Assembly: GCA_964194555.1 (NCBI GenBank)
Contig: CAXMMT010000096.1
Coordinates: 1-26,351 of the forward strand
Origin: SZUA-217 sp964194555
GTDB lineage: Bacteria; Actinomycetota; Acidimicrobiia; Spongiisociales; ZC4RG35
DNA length: 26,351 bases
Direction: 5' to 3'
Shown here: piece after piece, positions 6,992-15,034 of the stretch
How positions within the stretch are numbered: position 1 is the stretch's first letter
Layout: each line of letters starts with the position of its first letter
The notes under the pieces: generated by a model
Database searches by the model: none
Seen by the model: only the letters and a program-made list of their open reading frames with translations
Told to the model about the DNA's origin: nothing
Position numbers and translations under genes: made by a program

Positions 6992-7366
6992 ATGGAGTTA
7001 CTCTTACTTTTTCTCGAGGGGGCGCTCGCACTCTCCTTCTTCGCATCTGGAGCTTCCAAGCTCTTCTGGTCGAGAGAAGCGCTCTCCTCGATTCTCCCTC
7101 ACGCCATGGACTTCTCGAATTCGGGGTTCCGTGCTCTCGGTGGAGTCGAACTGGCGGCGTCAATAGGCCTGCTCGTCCCTATCTTCATCGGAGGTCTCGA
7201 GCTACTCGCACCTCTCGCAGCAACCGCTCTCGTCGTCATCCAAACCTGGAAGGGAACGCTTCACTGGCGGAGAACCAGGAACGGCGCATATGCGACGCTC
7301 ACCGTCCTGCTCGTGTTGGGATTATTGGTGATCCTCTGGGGGCGACTCGGGCCATACCCCCTTTGA
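6992..7366 (+). CDS. DoxX-like small membrane protein
   Basis: About 124 residues with four hydrophobic helices: MELLLLFLEGALALSFFASG, LGGVELAASIGLLVPIFI, LLAPLAATALVVIQT and the last from YATLTVLLVLGLLVILWG. The FFASGASKLF segment and the GGVELAASIGLL segment match the DoxX_2 type of membrane protein seen in many actinobacteria. Their role is not established; some DoxX proteins work with redox partners. ATG 6992 puts the first helix at the N-terminus. GTG 6956 in the same frame would add 12 polar residues. A 22-codon ORF from GTG 6924 ends in a TGATG overlap with ATG 6992, and TAGCCT lies at 6905-6910, so coupling to a tiny leader ORF is possible. Confidence 0.65.
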   Translation: MELLLLFLEGALALSFFASGASKLFWSREALSSILPHAMDFSNSGFRALGGVELAASIGLLVPIFIGGLELLAPLAATALVVIQTWKGTLHWRRTRNGAYATLTVLLVLGLLVILWGRLGPYPL

Positions 7367-7485
7367 GCTCGACCAACCCGGCTTCGCGCGGCGAGATCAG
7401 CAGCCACGCCCACGACCAGCATCAGTAGCCTCATCGCGTTGCCGTGCAGGCATTCCAGTTCACACCTCTCATTGAAAGGACTCTC

Positions 7486-8475
7486 TTGACAAAGTTCGCC
7501 TACTTCTGTGGACACGAGCAATGGCATCCCGAGGAACTGGTTTCCCACGCCGTATTAGCCGAAAAAGCCGGATTCGACATGGTTGTCGTATCAGAGCACT
7601 TCCACCCGTGGGTTGATGACTCCTCGGCCTCTGGGTTCGCCTTCTCGACTATCGGGGCGATGGCGGAGGCAACGGAGAGTCTCGAGTTCGCCACCGGAGT
7701 GACCACTCCATTGTTCCGATATCACCCGGGGGTGGTAGCCCAGGCCGCTGCGACGCTTGATCGGCTGTCTGGTGGACGATTCACTCTGGGAGTCGGCACT
7801 GGCGAGAACATCAACGAAGGGCCCCTCGGTTACCAGTTCCCCAGGTATGCCGAACGCAACGCTCGCATGTCCGAGGCGCTGCAGATCATGAGACAGTTGC
7901 TCGACGGCAACAAGCTCACATTCGAGGGCGAGTACTACCGGACCGACCGGGCCCGGCTTTATTCACCCCCACTGCGACCGGTACCGATCCTGATGGCGGC
8001 CGGGGGACCTAAGTCGGCCACTCTTGCTGGTCAACTCGCCCAGGGAGTGATCACCTCGGTCAAGGACCCGGCCGAGACCACCGAGCGGGTGATCGACCCG
8101 ATGAGGGCCGCTGCCTCCGAGGGCGGCAACCCCGACCCGACGGTGTTGACGACCCGCTGGTCGCTGTTCGCTTCCAACGAAGACGAGGCCTGGGAGGCTC
8201 TCCACTCCTGGCGGGGTTTGCGCGCCCCGGGAAGGCTCGAGGCAGTGGATCCACAGACTCTCAGGGAACGGGCCGACGAACTCCCCCGTGAGGATGTCCT
8301 CGGTCGTTACAGCATCGTCGACACCGCCGATCAGATTGTCGAGGTCTACCGGCCACTCGTCGAGGCCCTGAACGCCGACATCGTCACCTTCCAGATGGCC
8401 TCCCTGGACCAACCCGCCCTCATCGACCTTCTGGGCAGCGAGGTTCTCCCCACTCTCAAATCGCTTGCCCGTTAG
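7486..8475 (+). CDS. LLM-class F420-dependent oxidoreductase (TIGR03557/G6PDH-like group)
   Basis: The 329-residue protein shows the TIM-barrel bacterial luciferase-like fold: KFAYFCGHEQWHPEEL, GFDMVVVSEHFHPW, SLEFATGVTTPLFRYHPGVVAQAAATLD, GRFTLGVGTGE and a C-terminal FQMASL. The SEHFHPW and GTGENINE segments are typical of the F420-dependent group related to F420-glucose-6-phosphate dehydrogenase. The substrate cannot be told from sequence. The start is placed at TTG 7486, because GAAAGGA at 7474-7480 lies 5 nt upstream; an earlier in-frame GTG (7444) has no such site. F420 use fits an actinobacterium; no F420 biosynthesis gene is in the window. Confidence 0.85.
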   Translation: MTKFAYFCGHEQWHPEELVSHAVLAEKAGFDMVVVSEHFHPWVDDSSASGFAFSTIGAMAEATESLEFATGVTTPLFRYHPGVVAQAAATLDRLSGGRFTLGVGTGENINEGPLGYQFPRYAERNARMSEALQIMRQLLDGNKLTFEGEYYRTDRARLYSPPLRPVPILMAAGGPKSATLAGQLAQGVITSVKDPAETTERVIDPMRAAASEGGNPDPTVLTTRWSLFASNEDEAWEALHSWRGLRAPGRLEAVDPQTLRERADELPREDVLGRYSIVDTADQIVEVYRPLVEALNADIVTFQMASLDQPALIDLLGSEVLPTLKSLAR

Positions 8476-8483
8476 AAACAGAG

Positions 8484-9152
8484 TCAGCTGACTCGGGTGA
8501 TCAGTTCGACCAGTTGGACGAGTTGCTGTATCACCACCGGTGACAGTTCAGGCAGACCGGTTGCCACCAGAAGTGACGGGACGACGCTCTTCAACTCGGT
8601 GAGGATCATCAGGGCGTCTTCGGTCTGTGTGCTGAGCAGTCGCTCCACAGAGGGGAGCATCTTGTCGGCGAGCCCCGGACCGAACGAGGCGAAGAGATCG
8701 ATTCGATAGCCGTCGTCGTCTCGAAGCATCATCACACGATCACCACCGGTTTCGGGGGTGATGACGATCGTCTCGAAGTCCTCGCCATCTTGACTGACGC
8801 CGGAGCCTTCGGCGGTGGTGACCGTCCCTGTGAGATAACTCCCCGAGCCCTGGGCAAACCCTGCCCAGAAGTTCGCAGCGACCGCGACATCGTCGCTTCT
8901 CAGGGCGTCGGCCACCTCACCAAAGGTCGCTCCTTCGGCGAGAGACGCCAGAGCGGCATGATTTGGCATGGCAAGGTGACTGGCCGCATTGAAATCCGGG
9001 GCGTTTAGATGCTCGATGAGCTCGAGGACGGCATCTTGAGGGGTGTGCGCGCCGGGGCCTAAGGTGTCGGGCGGTGAGACGTTCTCAGCACCCCCGCCAC
9101 AAGCGGCTATCACCACCACCACCGCTACGAGGAGAAGAGCACTAGCTCTCAT
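8484..9152 (-). CDS. Putative lipoprotein of unknown function
   Basis: About 222 residues. The N-terminus MRASALLLVAVVVVIAAC is a lipoprotein signal peptide with lipobox VIAAC (Cys18), followed by a Gly/Ala/Pro linker. The mature part has TPQDAVLELIEHLNAPDF, a segment often seen at the start of NTF2-like secreted domains, then a strand-rich middle with RVMMLRDDDGYRIDLFAS, and a helical C-terminus. I do not recognise a family with certainty. ATG 9152 overlaps the end of the upstream membrane protein gene by 11 nt; ATG 9161 is the alternative. It is the last gene of a minus-strand run starting at Nif3. The stop is only 8 nt from the convergent LLM gene. Confidence 0.7.
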   Translation of the reverse strand: MRASALLLVAVVVVIAACGGGAENVSPPDTLGPGAHTPQDAVLELIEHLNAPDFNAASHLAMPNHAALASLAEGATFGEVADALRSDDVAVAANFWAGFAQGSGSYLTGTVTTAEGSGVSQDGEDFETIVITPETGGDRVMMLRDDDGYRIDLFASFGPGLADKMLPSVERLLSTQTEDALMILTELKSVVPSLLVATGLPELSPVVIQQLVQLVELITRVS

Positions 9153-9681
9153 CGCCCACATACCCGGGAAGCCTCCCCGCCGTCCACACACTCCGGCGTC
9201 GCTCTGAAGTGTTGAGACCGAGCGCGAACCACAGCCAAGTCAAGTAGACGAGACCTGCCGCCTCCTTCACCCAACGCCAGGGGTCGGACAGGGCGCGCTC
9301 CCATGCCAGCGACCAGAACGGAGCCTCTCCAGCAGGAATCTCCAACCCGAAGAACGGCCATAGAAAGACCTCCTGGTTCACCCACATGGCATCCAATACG
9401 AGATGAAACAGCCACCCGATCCCCAACGCCATCCAGGCGCGTCGCCGGCGTCCCCGCCGGGTCAGCACTAGAACCAGAGCCATGTAGAGGCTGGGCAAGA
9501 TCAGGGAGTGAAACCAAAGCTCTCCTGTGGAATAGCGATCAGTCAGGAAAAAGGTCCCGATCGGAAGATCGATCAGGTCAGAAAGGATCGCACCAAGGAA
9601 CAGAAACCGGACATCGACCTTGGGATCGCGAAAGATCCACCGGAAGAGCCACAGGCTCGCCCCAAGGTGCCAGAACAGCAT
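9142..9681 (-). CDS. Membrane-bound metal-dependent hydrolase-like protein (YdjM/DUF457-like)
   Basis: 179 residues with several hydrophobic helices. The acidic/His pattern of the YdjM-type inner-membrane metal hydrolases is present: GAILSDLIDLP, then ELWFHSLILPSLY and GWLFHLVLDAMW, where His and Asp residues could bind metal within the membrane. The enzymatic activity of this family is not firmly known. It begins 3 nt after the zinc-ribbon gene stop and overlaps the lipoprotein start, so it sits in the middle of an operon. The Arg-rich stretch RRGRRRRAW likely faces the cytoplasm. Confidence 0.7.
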   Translation of the reverse strand: MLFWHLGASLWLFRWIFRDPKVDVRFLFLGAILSDLIDLPIGTFFLTDRYSTGELWFHSLILPSLYMALVLVLTRRGRRRRAWMALGIGWLFHLVLDAMWVNQEVFLWPFFGLEIPAGEAPFWSLAWERALSDPWRWVKEAAGLVYLTWLWFALGLNTSERRRSVWTAGRLPGYVGDES

Positions 9682-9684
9682 GGG

Positions 9685-10392
9685 TCAGGCGACGAGGATC
9701 CTGCGACAGTGCACACACCGAGGCAGGTCAGCGCTGAATGCCTCCTCGTGCTCCGCGGGCGAGAACGCCATATGGCATCCTCCACAGACGTTGTGGTCAT
9801 ATGAGGCAACAGCCACGCCCTCTTTGATCCGTCGTAGCTTCTCATAAAGCTCCATGAGGTCGTCGTCTATCGGGCGAACGGCTTCCTTCTTCCGCTCCTC
9901 TTTGCGTGCCAGTTCCGCGTCGATCTTCTTCCACTGGTCCTTTATGGATGCCTCGAGCTCCACCTTCTCGCCGGTCGCAACCGCGATTTCGGATTCGAGA
10001 GCCGCTACCTCGTCCCGGGCCGGATCAATGTCCTCCAACATCTGGAGGACCCTCTCCTCCATTGCCTCATCCTGTCCTTTCAGCCCCTGAACCTCGAGAC
10101 GCATGTATTCGGTCTCCCGTGCGCTCATCCCACCGGCGAACAACCGTGTCTCGTGCTCCTTCAGCTTGGCCTCGAGGATCTCGAGTTCGCCATCAGACTT
10201 GTCCAGTTGAAGATCGAGCTGTCTCAGAATGTTGGCCGAGGCGTCTCTCTTCTCCTCGAGCTCTTTGAGCCTGGAGTTAACAGTCTTATAAACCTCCAAC
10301 TCTGGGAGTGACTGTCGTTTCTCGAGGAGACGATCTATCTGCAGATCCAAGTTCTGGACATCGAGGAGATCGGCGAGACTCAGTAGCTCCAT
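9685..10392 (-). CDS. Coiled-coil protein with C4-type zinc ribbon (DUF164-like)
   Basis: About 235 residues. The N-terminal two-thirds is a long antiparallel coiled coil rich in Leu, Glu, Lys and Arg, starting LADLLDVQNLDLQIDRLLEKR. The C-terminus is a zinc ribbon with CGGCHMAF and CVHCRRIL, two CxxC pairs about 20 residues apart. This architecture is widespread and commonly sits next to Nif3 in actinobacteria, as it does here (38 nt downstream of Nif3). It is thought to bind nucleic acid or act as a scaffold; no reaction is known. ATG 10392 is chosen over TTG 10395. A TAGCCT box at 10408-10403 lies 10 nt upstream of the ATG, so a second promoter inside the run is possible. Confidence 0.85.
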   Translation of the reverse strand: MELLSLADLLDVQNLDLQIDRLLEKRQSLPELEVYKTVNSRLKELEEKRDASANILRQLDLQLDKSDGELEILEAKLKEHETRLFAGGMSARETEYMRLEVQGLKGQDEAMEERVLQMLEDIDPARDEVAALESEIAVATGEKVELEASIKDQWKKIDAELARKEERKKEAVRPIDDDLMELYEKLRRIKEGVAVASYDHNVCGGCHMAFSPAEHEEAFSADLPRCVHCRRILVA

Positions 10393-10430
10393 CAAGTTGC
10401 GGAGGCTAGCTGCAAACTCTCAGTGGTTTA

Positions 10431-11204
10431 TCAGTACCAAGTTTGCGGGTCGATGTTTGTCAGATCGACCACCTCCACATCAGAAATGCTGACGATGAGA
10501 TCGACAAGGGCCCGCATCCCGGGCCGCTCGGTGGCGGTGTGACCAGGATCGACGATCGCAAGGCCAAGATCTGCCGCCCGAACTGCCCGATGGTGGGGAA
10601 CGTCGCCGGTCACCAGAGCATCCGCCCGGTCAGCTGCGGCGGCGATGAAGTCCGAACCGGACCCGGGGACCACCGCTACCCGGTCGATGTGGCCACGCCG
10701 ATCGCCGGTGATTCGCAAACCGTTGTGACCAAAGGCATCCGAGACAAGAGCGTCGAGCGCTGCGAGCGTGGCGTCGAAGTCACCTACTCGGCCGATGTCG
10801 GGGGCGTCCTCCGTGGGATCGCCGCCAAAAGCCTCCAGCTTTCGCAGTTCGAGCGTGGACGCAAGGGCATCGGCGGTACCGCCGGGGGCGGCATCAAAGT
10901 CGGTGTGAGTCACCAGGAGGTTCACCCCCATCGACACCAGGCGAAAAGCACGAGCCTCGGCGGAACGTCCGGCCAGCAACCGGTTGGTCGGCTCGAAGAG
11001 AAGCGGGTGATACGTCACCAGCAATTCGACGGGCGTCTGCTCCAGAGCCTCGATGACCTCTTCGTTCACCTCATGACAGACACCGGCACGCTCGACGGAC
11101 GCATCCAGGTCGCCGAGTTGGAGACCGACCGGGTCCCATGAGGCCGCGTTCTCGGGTCGGGTGCGCTCTGCAAGGGCCTCGGTGAGATCGCGAACTTGTG
11201 ACAC
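10431..11204 (-). CDS. Nif3-like dinuclear metal-center protein (GTP cyclohydrolase I type 2 family)
   Basis: 257 residues from GTG 11204. The metal-site motifs of Nif3/YbgI proteins appear in order: SWDPVGLQLGD, LLVTYHPLLF, LLVTHTDFDAAPGG, AVVPGSGSDF, ALVTGDVPHH and IVDPGHTATE, supplying the His, Asp and Glu ligands of a two-metal centre. The biochemical role is unsettled despite the GTP cyclohydrolase name. The frame is open much further upstream (to 12173), but that part is antisense to the hydroxyproline gene and is not coding. The GTG is fixed by TACGAT (11217-11212) 7 nt upstream, again leaderless. First gene of a minus-strand run with the zinc-ribbon, membrane and lipoprotein genes. 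Confidence 0.9.
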   Translation of the reverse strand: MSQVRDLTEALAERTRPENAASWDPVGLQLGDLDASVERAGVCHEVNEEVIEALEQTPVELLVTYHPLLFEPTNRLLAGRSAEARAFRLVSMGVNLLVTHTDFDAAPGGTADALASTLELRKLEAFGGDPTEDAPDIGRVGDFDATLAALDALVSDAFGHNGLRITGDRRGHIDRVAVVPGSGSDFIAAAADRADALVTGDVPHHRAVRAADLGLAIVDPGHTATERPGMRALVDLIVSISDVEVVDLTNIDPQTWY

Positions 11205-11211
11205 ACCCAGG

Positions 11212-11233
11212 ATCGTAGAGACCGACGTATCCT
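11212..11233. promoter_or_regulatory. Divergent promoter pair for Nif3 and hydroxyproline dehydratase genes
   Basis: The 39 nt between the two start codons hold back-to-back -10 boxes. TACGAT on the minus strand (11217-11212) is 7 nt before GTG 11204. TATCCT on the plus strand (11228-11233) is 10 nt before ATG 11244. Each promoter's upstream part must lie inside the other gene. Confidence 0.5.
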
Positions 11234-11243
11234 CTTCTGCGGA

Positions 11244-12278
11244 ATGGACCTCTCCTCCGCACTCGGCTGGCAGCCACCCGACCACTGGCGGAAGCTCACC
11301 GTTGTCGACTCCCATGCCGGCGGCGAGCCATTCAGGGTCGTGATCGAGGGCCTGCCACCCATCCCGGGCGAGACCGTTCTGGAGAGGCGCCGTTTCGCTC
11401 AGGAGAACCTCGACGAGTTGAGGATCGCGCTGATGTGGGAACCCCGGGGACACGCTGACATGTACGGAGGCTGGATAGGCCCGCCGGTCGAACCCGACAG
11501 CGATATGTCTGTGTTGTTCCTCCACAACGACGGTTTCTCGACCATGTGTGGTCATGGGATCATTGCGCTGACCAAGGTCGTGCTTGACACCGGAATCCTT
11601 CAGCTCCAACCGGACGAGAGCACGATCCGGATCGACACGCCCGCCGGCCAGGTGAGTGCTGTGGCGAATATCGAAAGTGGACAAGTGACCTCGGTCCGGT
11701 TCAGCAACGTTCCCTCCTTCGTCACCGAACTGACATCGACGATCACGGTCGCGGGAATCGGTGACATGACCTACGACCTCGCTTTTGGGGGAGCCTTCTA
11801 CGCCTACGTCGACGCAGCCTCGGTCGGTGTCGACCTCTCTGATGCCGCTGGACTCGTCGCATCGGGTAGGGCGATCAAGAAAGCCATCAGCGCAAGCCAG
11901 TCGATCGAGCATCCCGACGAAGCCGAACTCGGTTTCCTCTACGGAGTGATCTTCACGGGAGAACCGATCGAACCTGGCAACCACAGCCGACACGTCTGTG
12001 TGTTTGCAGACGGCGAGGTCGATCGTTCTCCGACCGGCACCGGCGTCAGTGGTCGACTGGCGATCCTTCACGCCCGCGGCGAGATCGACATCGATCAGGG
12101 AATCACCATTGAGAGCGTCGTCGGCAGCGAGTTCATCGGCCGGATCGTCGACATCACTATCGCCGGGGAGCACCGAGCCGTGATACCGGAAATCTCAGGC
12201 ACCGCCCACATCGTGGGCAGGAGCGAATTGTGGATCGACCCGAACGACGCGCTGAATCCCGGGTTCCTGATCAGATAG
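11244..12278 (+). CDS. Trans-3-hydroxy-L-proline dehydratase (proline racemase family)
   Basis: 344 residues with the proline racemase fold: VVDSHAGGEPFRVV near the N-terminus, the first catalytic segment MCGHGIIALT with Cys102, and the second segment DRSPTGTGVSGR. In racemases and 4-hydroxyproline epimerases the second segment is DRSPCGTG with a second catalytic Cys; here it is Thr264. The Cys/Thr pair is known from trans-L-3-hydroxyproline dehydratases, including the human enzyme, which remove water to give delta-1-pyrroline-2-carboxylate. I therefore prefer dehydratase over racemase. It is cytosolic and would serve use of collagen-type or plant hydroxyproline. No reductase for the product is next to it. 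ATG 11244 follows TATCCT by 10 nt. Confidence 0.85.
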   Translation: MDLSSALGWQPPDHWRKLTVVDSHAGGEPFRVVIEGLPPIPGETVLERRRFAQENLDELRIALMWEPRGHADMYGGWIGPPVEPDSDMSVLFLHNDGFSTMCGHGIIALTKVVLDTGILQLQPDESTIRIDTPAGQVSAVANIESGQVTSVRFSNVPSFVTELTSTITVAGIGDMTYDLAFGGAFYAYVDAASVGVDLSDAAGLVASGRAIKKAISASQSIEHPDEAELGFLYGVIFTGEPIEPGNHSRHVCVFADGEVDRSPTGTGVSGRLAILHARGEIDIDQGITIESVVGSEFIGRIVDITIAGEHRAVIPEISGTAHIVGRSELWIDPNDALNPGFLIR

Positions 12279-12317
12279 ACGAACCTGACAGAGCACTAGC
12301 GCTCTTCACCCTCGGCC

Positions 12318-13208
12318 TCAATAGATCTGGTCGACGAAGGTCTGCTCCTGGAAGGGTGGTCTCATGTAGGGGAGGTTTTCCATGACCGGTATCTCGACCG
12401 GATCGGGTGTGACGTCGGCATAGTCGATCTGAGAAAGGATGTGGCTTATGCAGTTGAGCCGTGCCCGTCTCTTGTAATCGGACGGAACCACGTACCAGGG
12501 TGCCTGCTTGATGTCCGTGAACTGGAAGGTGGTGTCCTTGGCCATCGAATAGCGCACGTATTGGCGATGCTCCTCCAGATCCATGTCGGAGAGCTTCCAA
12601 CGCTTGAGGGGTTCCCGATTCCGTGATTCGAACCGTTTGCGTTGCTCGGCATAACCCACCGAGAACCAGTACTTGAGCACCGTTATCCCCGAACGGACCA
12701 GCATCCGCTCGAACTCGGGACAGGATCGCAAGAACTCCTCATGTTCGTCGTCTGTGCAGAAACCCATCACCCACTCGACGTTGGACCGGTTGTACCAACT
12801 GCGATCGAATAGAACGATCTCGCCTGCCGCCGGCAGATGACTGACATAACGCTGAAAATACCACTGGGTCAACTCACGTTCCGTCGGTTTGGGAAGGGCA
12901 GCCACGCGCACGATTCTTGCGCTGGTGCGCTCGGTGATCCTCTTGATCACACCACCTTTGCCGGCCGTGCCACGTCCTTCGAAGATGATCGCGACTCGAA
13001 GACCTTCCTGAACGACCCAGTACTGGAGTTTGACCAGTTCTTCCTGGAGCCTGGCCAGTTCGCTCTCGTAGAAGGGTTTCTTGAGACGGCCGTCATCCTT
13101 GTAATACTCGGCCCCCGCCGGCGTGTCATAGCTGACATACTCGTCCGCGCCTTCTGGAAGCGTGGAAGTATCTCGTTGATCGTGGGCCATCACTCTCTCA
13201 TCTGACAC
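12318..13208 (-). CDS. ppk2: Polyphosphate kinase 2 (PPK2 family)
   Basis: 296 residues, a single PPK2 domain. Visible motifs are the P-loop FEGRGTAGKGGVIKRI, the partner motif LFDRSWYNR, and long family segments such as RELTQWYFQRYVSHLPAAGEI and FERMLVRSGITVLKYWFS. PPK2 enzymes transfer phosphate between polyphosphate and nucleotides in the cytosol; one-domain forms of this kind usually phosphorylate ADP or GDP from polyphosphate. The usual P-loop is GRDxAGKGG; here the Asp is Gly80, which could affect metal or phosphate handling. The start GTG 13208 is preferred over ATG 13190 because TAGGAT (13221-13216) lies 7 nt before it. The gene stands alone, convergent with the hydroxyproline gene. 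Confidence 0.93.
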   Translation of the reverse strand: MSDERVMAHDQRDTSTLPEGADEYVSYDTPAGAEYYKDDGRLKKPFYESELARLQEELVKLQYWVVQEGLRVAIIFEGRGTAGKGGVIKRITERTSARIVRVAALPKPTERELTQWYFQRYVSHLPAAGEIVLFDRSWYNRSNVEWVMGFCTDDEHEEFLRSCPEFERMLVRSGITVLKYWFSVGYAEQRKRFESRNREPLKRWKLSDMDLEEHRQYVRYSMAKDTTFQFTDIKQAPWYVVPSDYKRRARLNCISHILSQIDYADVTPDPVEIPVMENLPYMRPPFQEQTFVDQIY

Positions 13209-13215
13209 CGATCAC

Positions 13216-13221
13216 ATCCTA
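13216..13221 (-). promoter_or_regulatory. Candidate -10 box (TAGGAT) of leaderless ppk2
   Basis: TAGGAT ends 7 nt before GTG 13208, deciding between this start and ATG 13190. Confidence 0.5.
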
Positions 13222-13272
13222 GAAAGATTCAAGCGAGGGTCGGATCGAACCGTCCGGTTGTTTCAAGAATTG

Positions 13273-14010
13273 TCAGATGACTTGGCTCAGTCCCCCGTCG
13301 ACGACCATCACCTCTCCCGTGGTGTAGGCGTTGGTGGCCAGGGCCATCACGGAGTGCGCTATGTCGTCCGGTGTTGCCGACCGACCCAGTGGAGCTGTGT
13401 CCGACACGTGTCTGTGCATCTCTTCCCAATCTGACGTCCAAGGGGTGGCCACCAGCCCGGGCGCCACTGCGTTGACCCGCACCGGACCACACGATTTCGC
13501 CAGCAGCACGGTCAACTGATTGAGAGCCGCCTTGCTCATGGAGTAGGCAATCGAACTGCCGATTGGACGGACACCCGCGATCGAGGTGATCATGACCACG
13601 TTGCCGTCGGGAGACTTTCTGAGGTGGGGCATTGCGGCCTTGGTCAGCCACCAGGTCCCAAACACATTGACCTCGAAGGTCCGCCGGAAGATCTCGTCAG
13701 TGAGACCATCGAGATCCTCATGGGCAACCTGAGTGGTCCAACCGGCGTTGTTGACAAGGACATCGAGTTGGCCAAAACGGTCGAGCGTCGCATCGACCAG
13801 CGCCCGTCCCTGGTCCTGATCACTGATATCGGCCTGGACGTAGATCGATTCACCTGGGAGCGACTGGGAGACATCCTCACCGGCCGCGACCGAGGTGGCC
13901 GAGTTGACGACGACCTGAGCCCCTGCAGCGCTGAAACGACGGGCAACCGCTTCGCCTATCCCACTTGACGACCCGGTGATTATGGCGACTCTTCCCTCGA
14001 TCTCTGACAA
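13273..14010 (-). CDS. Short-chain dehydrogenase/reductase (SDR)
   Basis: 245 residues of a classical SDR. The NAD(P)-binding TGSSSGIG is at about 12-19, NNAG follows at about 90, and the catalytic Ser-Tyr-Lys lies in ITSIAGVRPIG and YSMSK. The C-terminus ITGE-like motif is TTGEVMVVDGG, typical of FabG-like members. The substrate cannot be predicted, and FabG-type 3-oxoacyl reductase cannot be claimed without more context. Start TTG 14010 has AGGAAGGA 6-7 nt upstream, a strong Shine-Dalgarno site, so the gene is not leaderless. It is divergent from the dienelactone-hydrolase-like gene with a 66-nt gap. Confidence 0.9.
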   Translation of the reverse strand: MSEIEGRVAIITGSSSGIGEAVARRFSAAGAQVVVNSATSVAAGEDVSQSLPGESIYVQADISDQDQGRALVDATLDRFGQLDVLVNNAGWTTQVAHEDLDGLTDEIFRRTFEVNVFGTWWLTKAAMPHLRKSPDGNVVMITSIAGVRPIGSSIAYSMSKAALNQLTVLLAKSCGPVRVNAVAPGLVATPWTSDWEEMHRHVSDTAPLGRSATPDDIAHSVMALATNAYTTGEVMVVDGGLSQVI

Positions 14011-14076
14011 TGAGAATCCTTCCTATTGGCTGACCAATCATGACAGACAGAAACGAGCTCAGGGTGCTCTGGCGGG

Positions 14077-14886
14077 ATGCAGATGACGTACTCTGGCTTC
14101 AAGAAGCGGGATCCACCGTGGGCCGTCGGCGGTTTTCGCGCAGACTTCGCCCAGGTCAGCGATGACGAGGTCACCGATTTGCTGGAGAAAGCCGAGAAAC
14201 GTACCGAAGTGTCAGCGGGGGAACCGGCAGAAACACATTCGGCGCGGGACGAGGAGGTCGTCGTATCCGTCGAATCTCTTCGCCTCCCCGGACGCCTGAC
14301 AATACCCCAACACCCCAAGGGCATGGTGGTGTTCGCCCACGGCAGCGGAAGCGGTCGTCACAGTCCGCGCAACCGTTTCGTGGCCGAAATACTGAACCAG
14401 GCAGGGTTGGGGACTCTCCTTTTTGACCTATTGACACCCCCCGAGGAGAGAGACAGAACCAATGTCTTCGACATTCAGCTCTTGGGGGAGCGTCTCTTCA
14501 AGGCCACCAACTGGTTGCGCTCTCAGCCCGAGGCTCTGGACGTCCCGATCTCGTATTTCGGCGCCAGCACTGGCGCTGCCGCCGCGCTCTGGGCCGCCGC
14601 CGAGCCGACGGCGCAGATTGCCACGGTCGTCTCCAGAGGCGGTCGACCCGATCTGGCCGGGGCACGTCTCTCCGAGGTACGGGCCGGCACCCTCCTAATC
14701 GTCGGAAGCCGAGACGAGATCGTGGAGGAACTCAACAGACAGGCCCAAAACAAGCTTCGCTGCGAGACGCGTCTTGTGGTGGTGCCCGGCGCCACCCACT
14801 TGTTCGAAGAACCCGGAGCGTTGGAAAAGGTGGCTGTGCTGGCCTGTGACTGGTTCCTCCGCCAGGCTGGTCACCAGGGAAAATAG
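14077..14886 (+). CDS. Dienelactone hydrolase-like alpha/beta hydrolase
   Basis: 269 residues. After a polar N-terminal stretch (about 1-65) the hydrolase domain runs from LRLPGRLTIPQHPKGMVVFAHGSGSGRHS. The nucleophile elbow GASTGAAAA provides Ser, GSRDEIV the likely Asp and GATHLFEEPG the likely His. The HGSGSGRHSPRNR and TLLFDLLTP segments mark the subgroup often fused to, or next to, phosphoribosyltransferase domains in other bacteria; no such domain is here. The N-terminal stretch has no recognised match and may be partly non-coding. ATG 14077 or ATG 14083 are both possible and no clear ribosome site decides. Substrate unknown. Confidence 0.8.
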   Translation: MQMTYSGFKKRDPPWAVGGFRADFAQVSDDEVTDLLEKAEKRTEVSAGEPAETHSARDEEVVVSVESLRLPGRLTIPQHPKGMVVFAHGSGSGRHSPRNRFVAEILNQAGLGTLLFDLLTPPEERDRTNVFDIQLLGERLFKATNWLRSQPEALDVPISYFGASTGAAAALWAAAEPTAQIATVVSRGGRPDLAGARLSEVRAGTLLIVGSRDEIVEELNRQAQNKLRCETRLVVVPGATHLFEEPGALEKVAVLACDWFLRQAGHQGK

Positions 14887-15018
14887 CGCAAACGGGCAAC
14901 AACCAGATCCTCGGACAGCCTGGTAGAAGTCATCACGTGTTCGAAGGGCGCTTGGTCCTGGTCTGGTCGGCCAATTTGCTGTTGTGGGGAACAATTCGTG
15001 CCGAACAGACGTTCGACC

Positions 15019-15024
15019 TATTGT
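15019..15024 (+). promoter_or_regulatory. Candidate -10 box (TATTGT) of the sigma factor gene
   Basis: TATTGT ends 10 nt before ATG 15035. The same hexamer lies 7 nt before the HTH gene of the right-hand element. Confidence 0.35.
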
Positions 15025-15034
15025 GAAGAACCAG

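Noticed and set aside
11205..12173. Long minus-strand extension upstream of Nif3 giving a 580-residue frame
   Set aside because: It is antisense to the well-supported hydroxyproline dehydratase gene, has no recognisable motifs, and the true start is marked by TACGAT 7 nt before GTG 11204.
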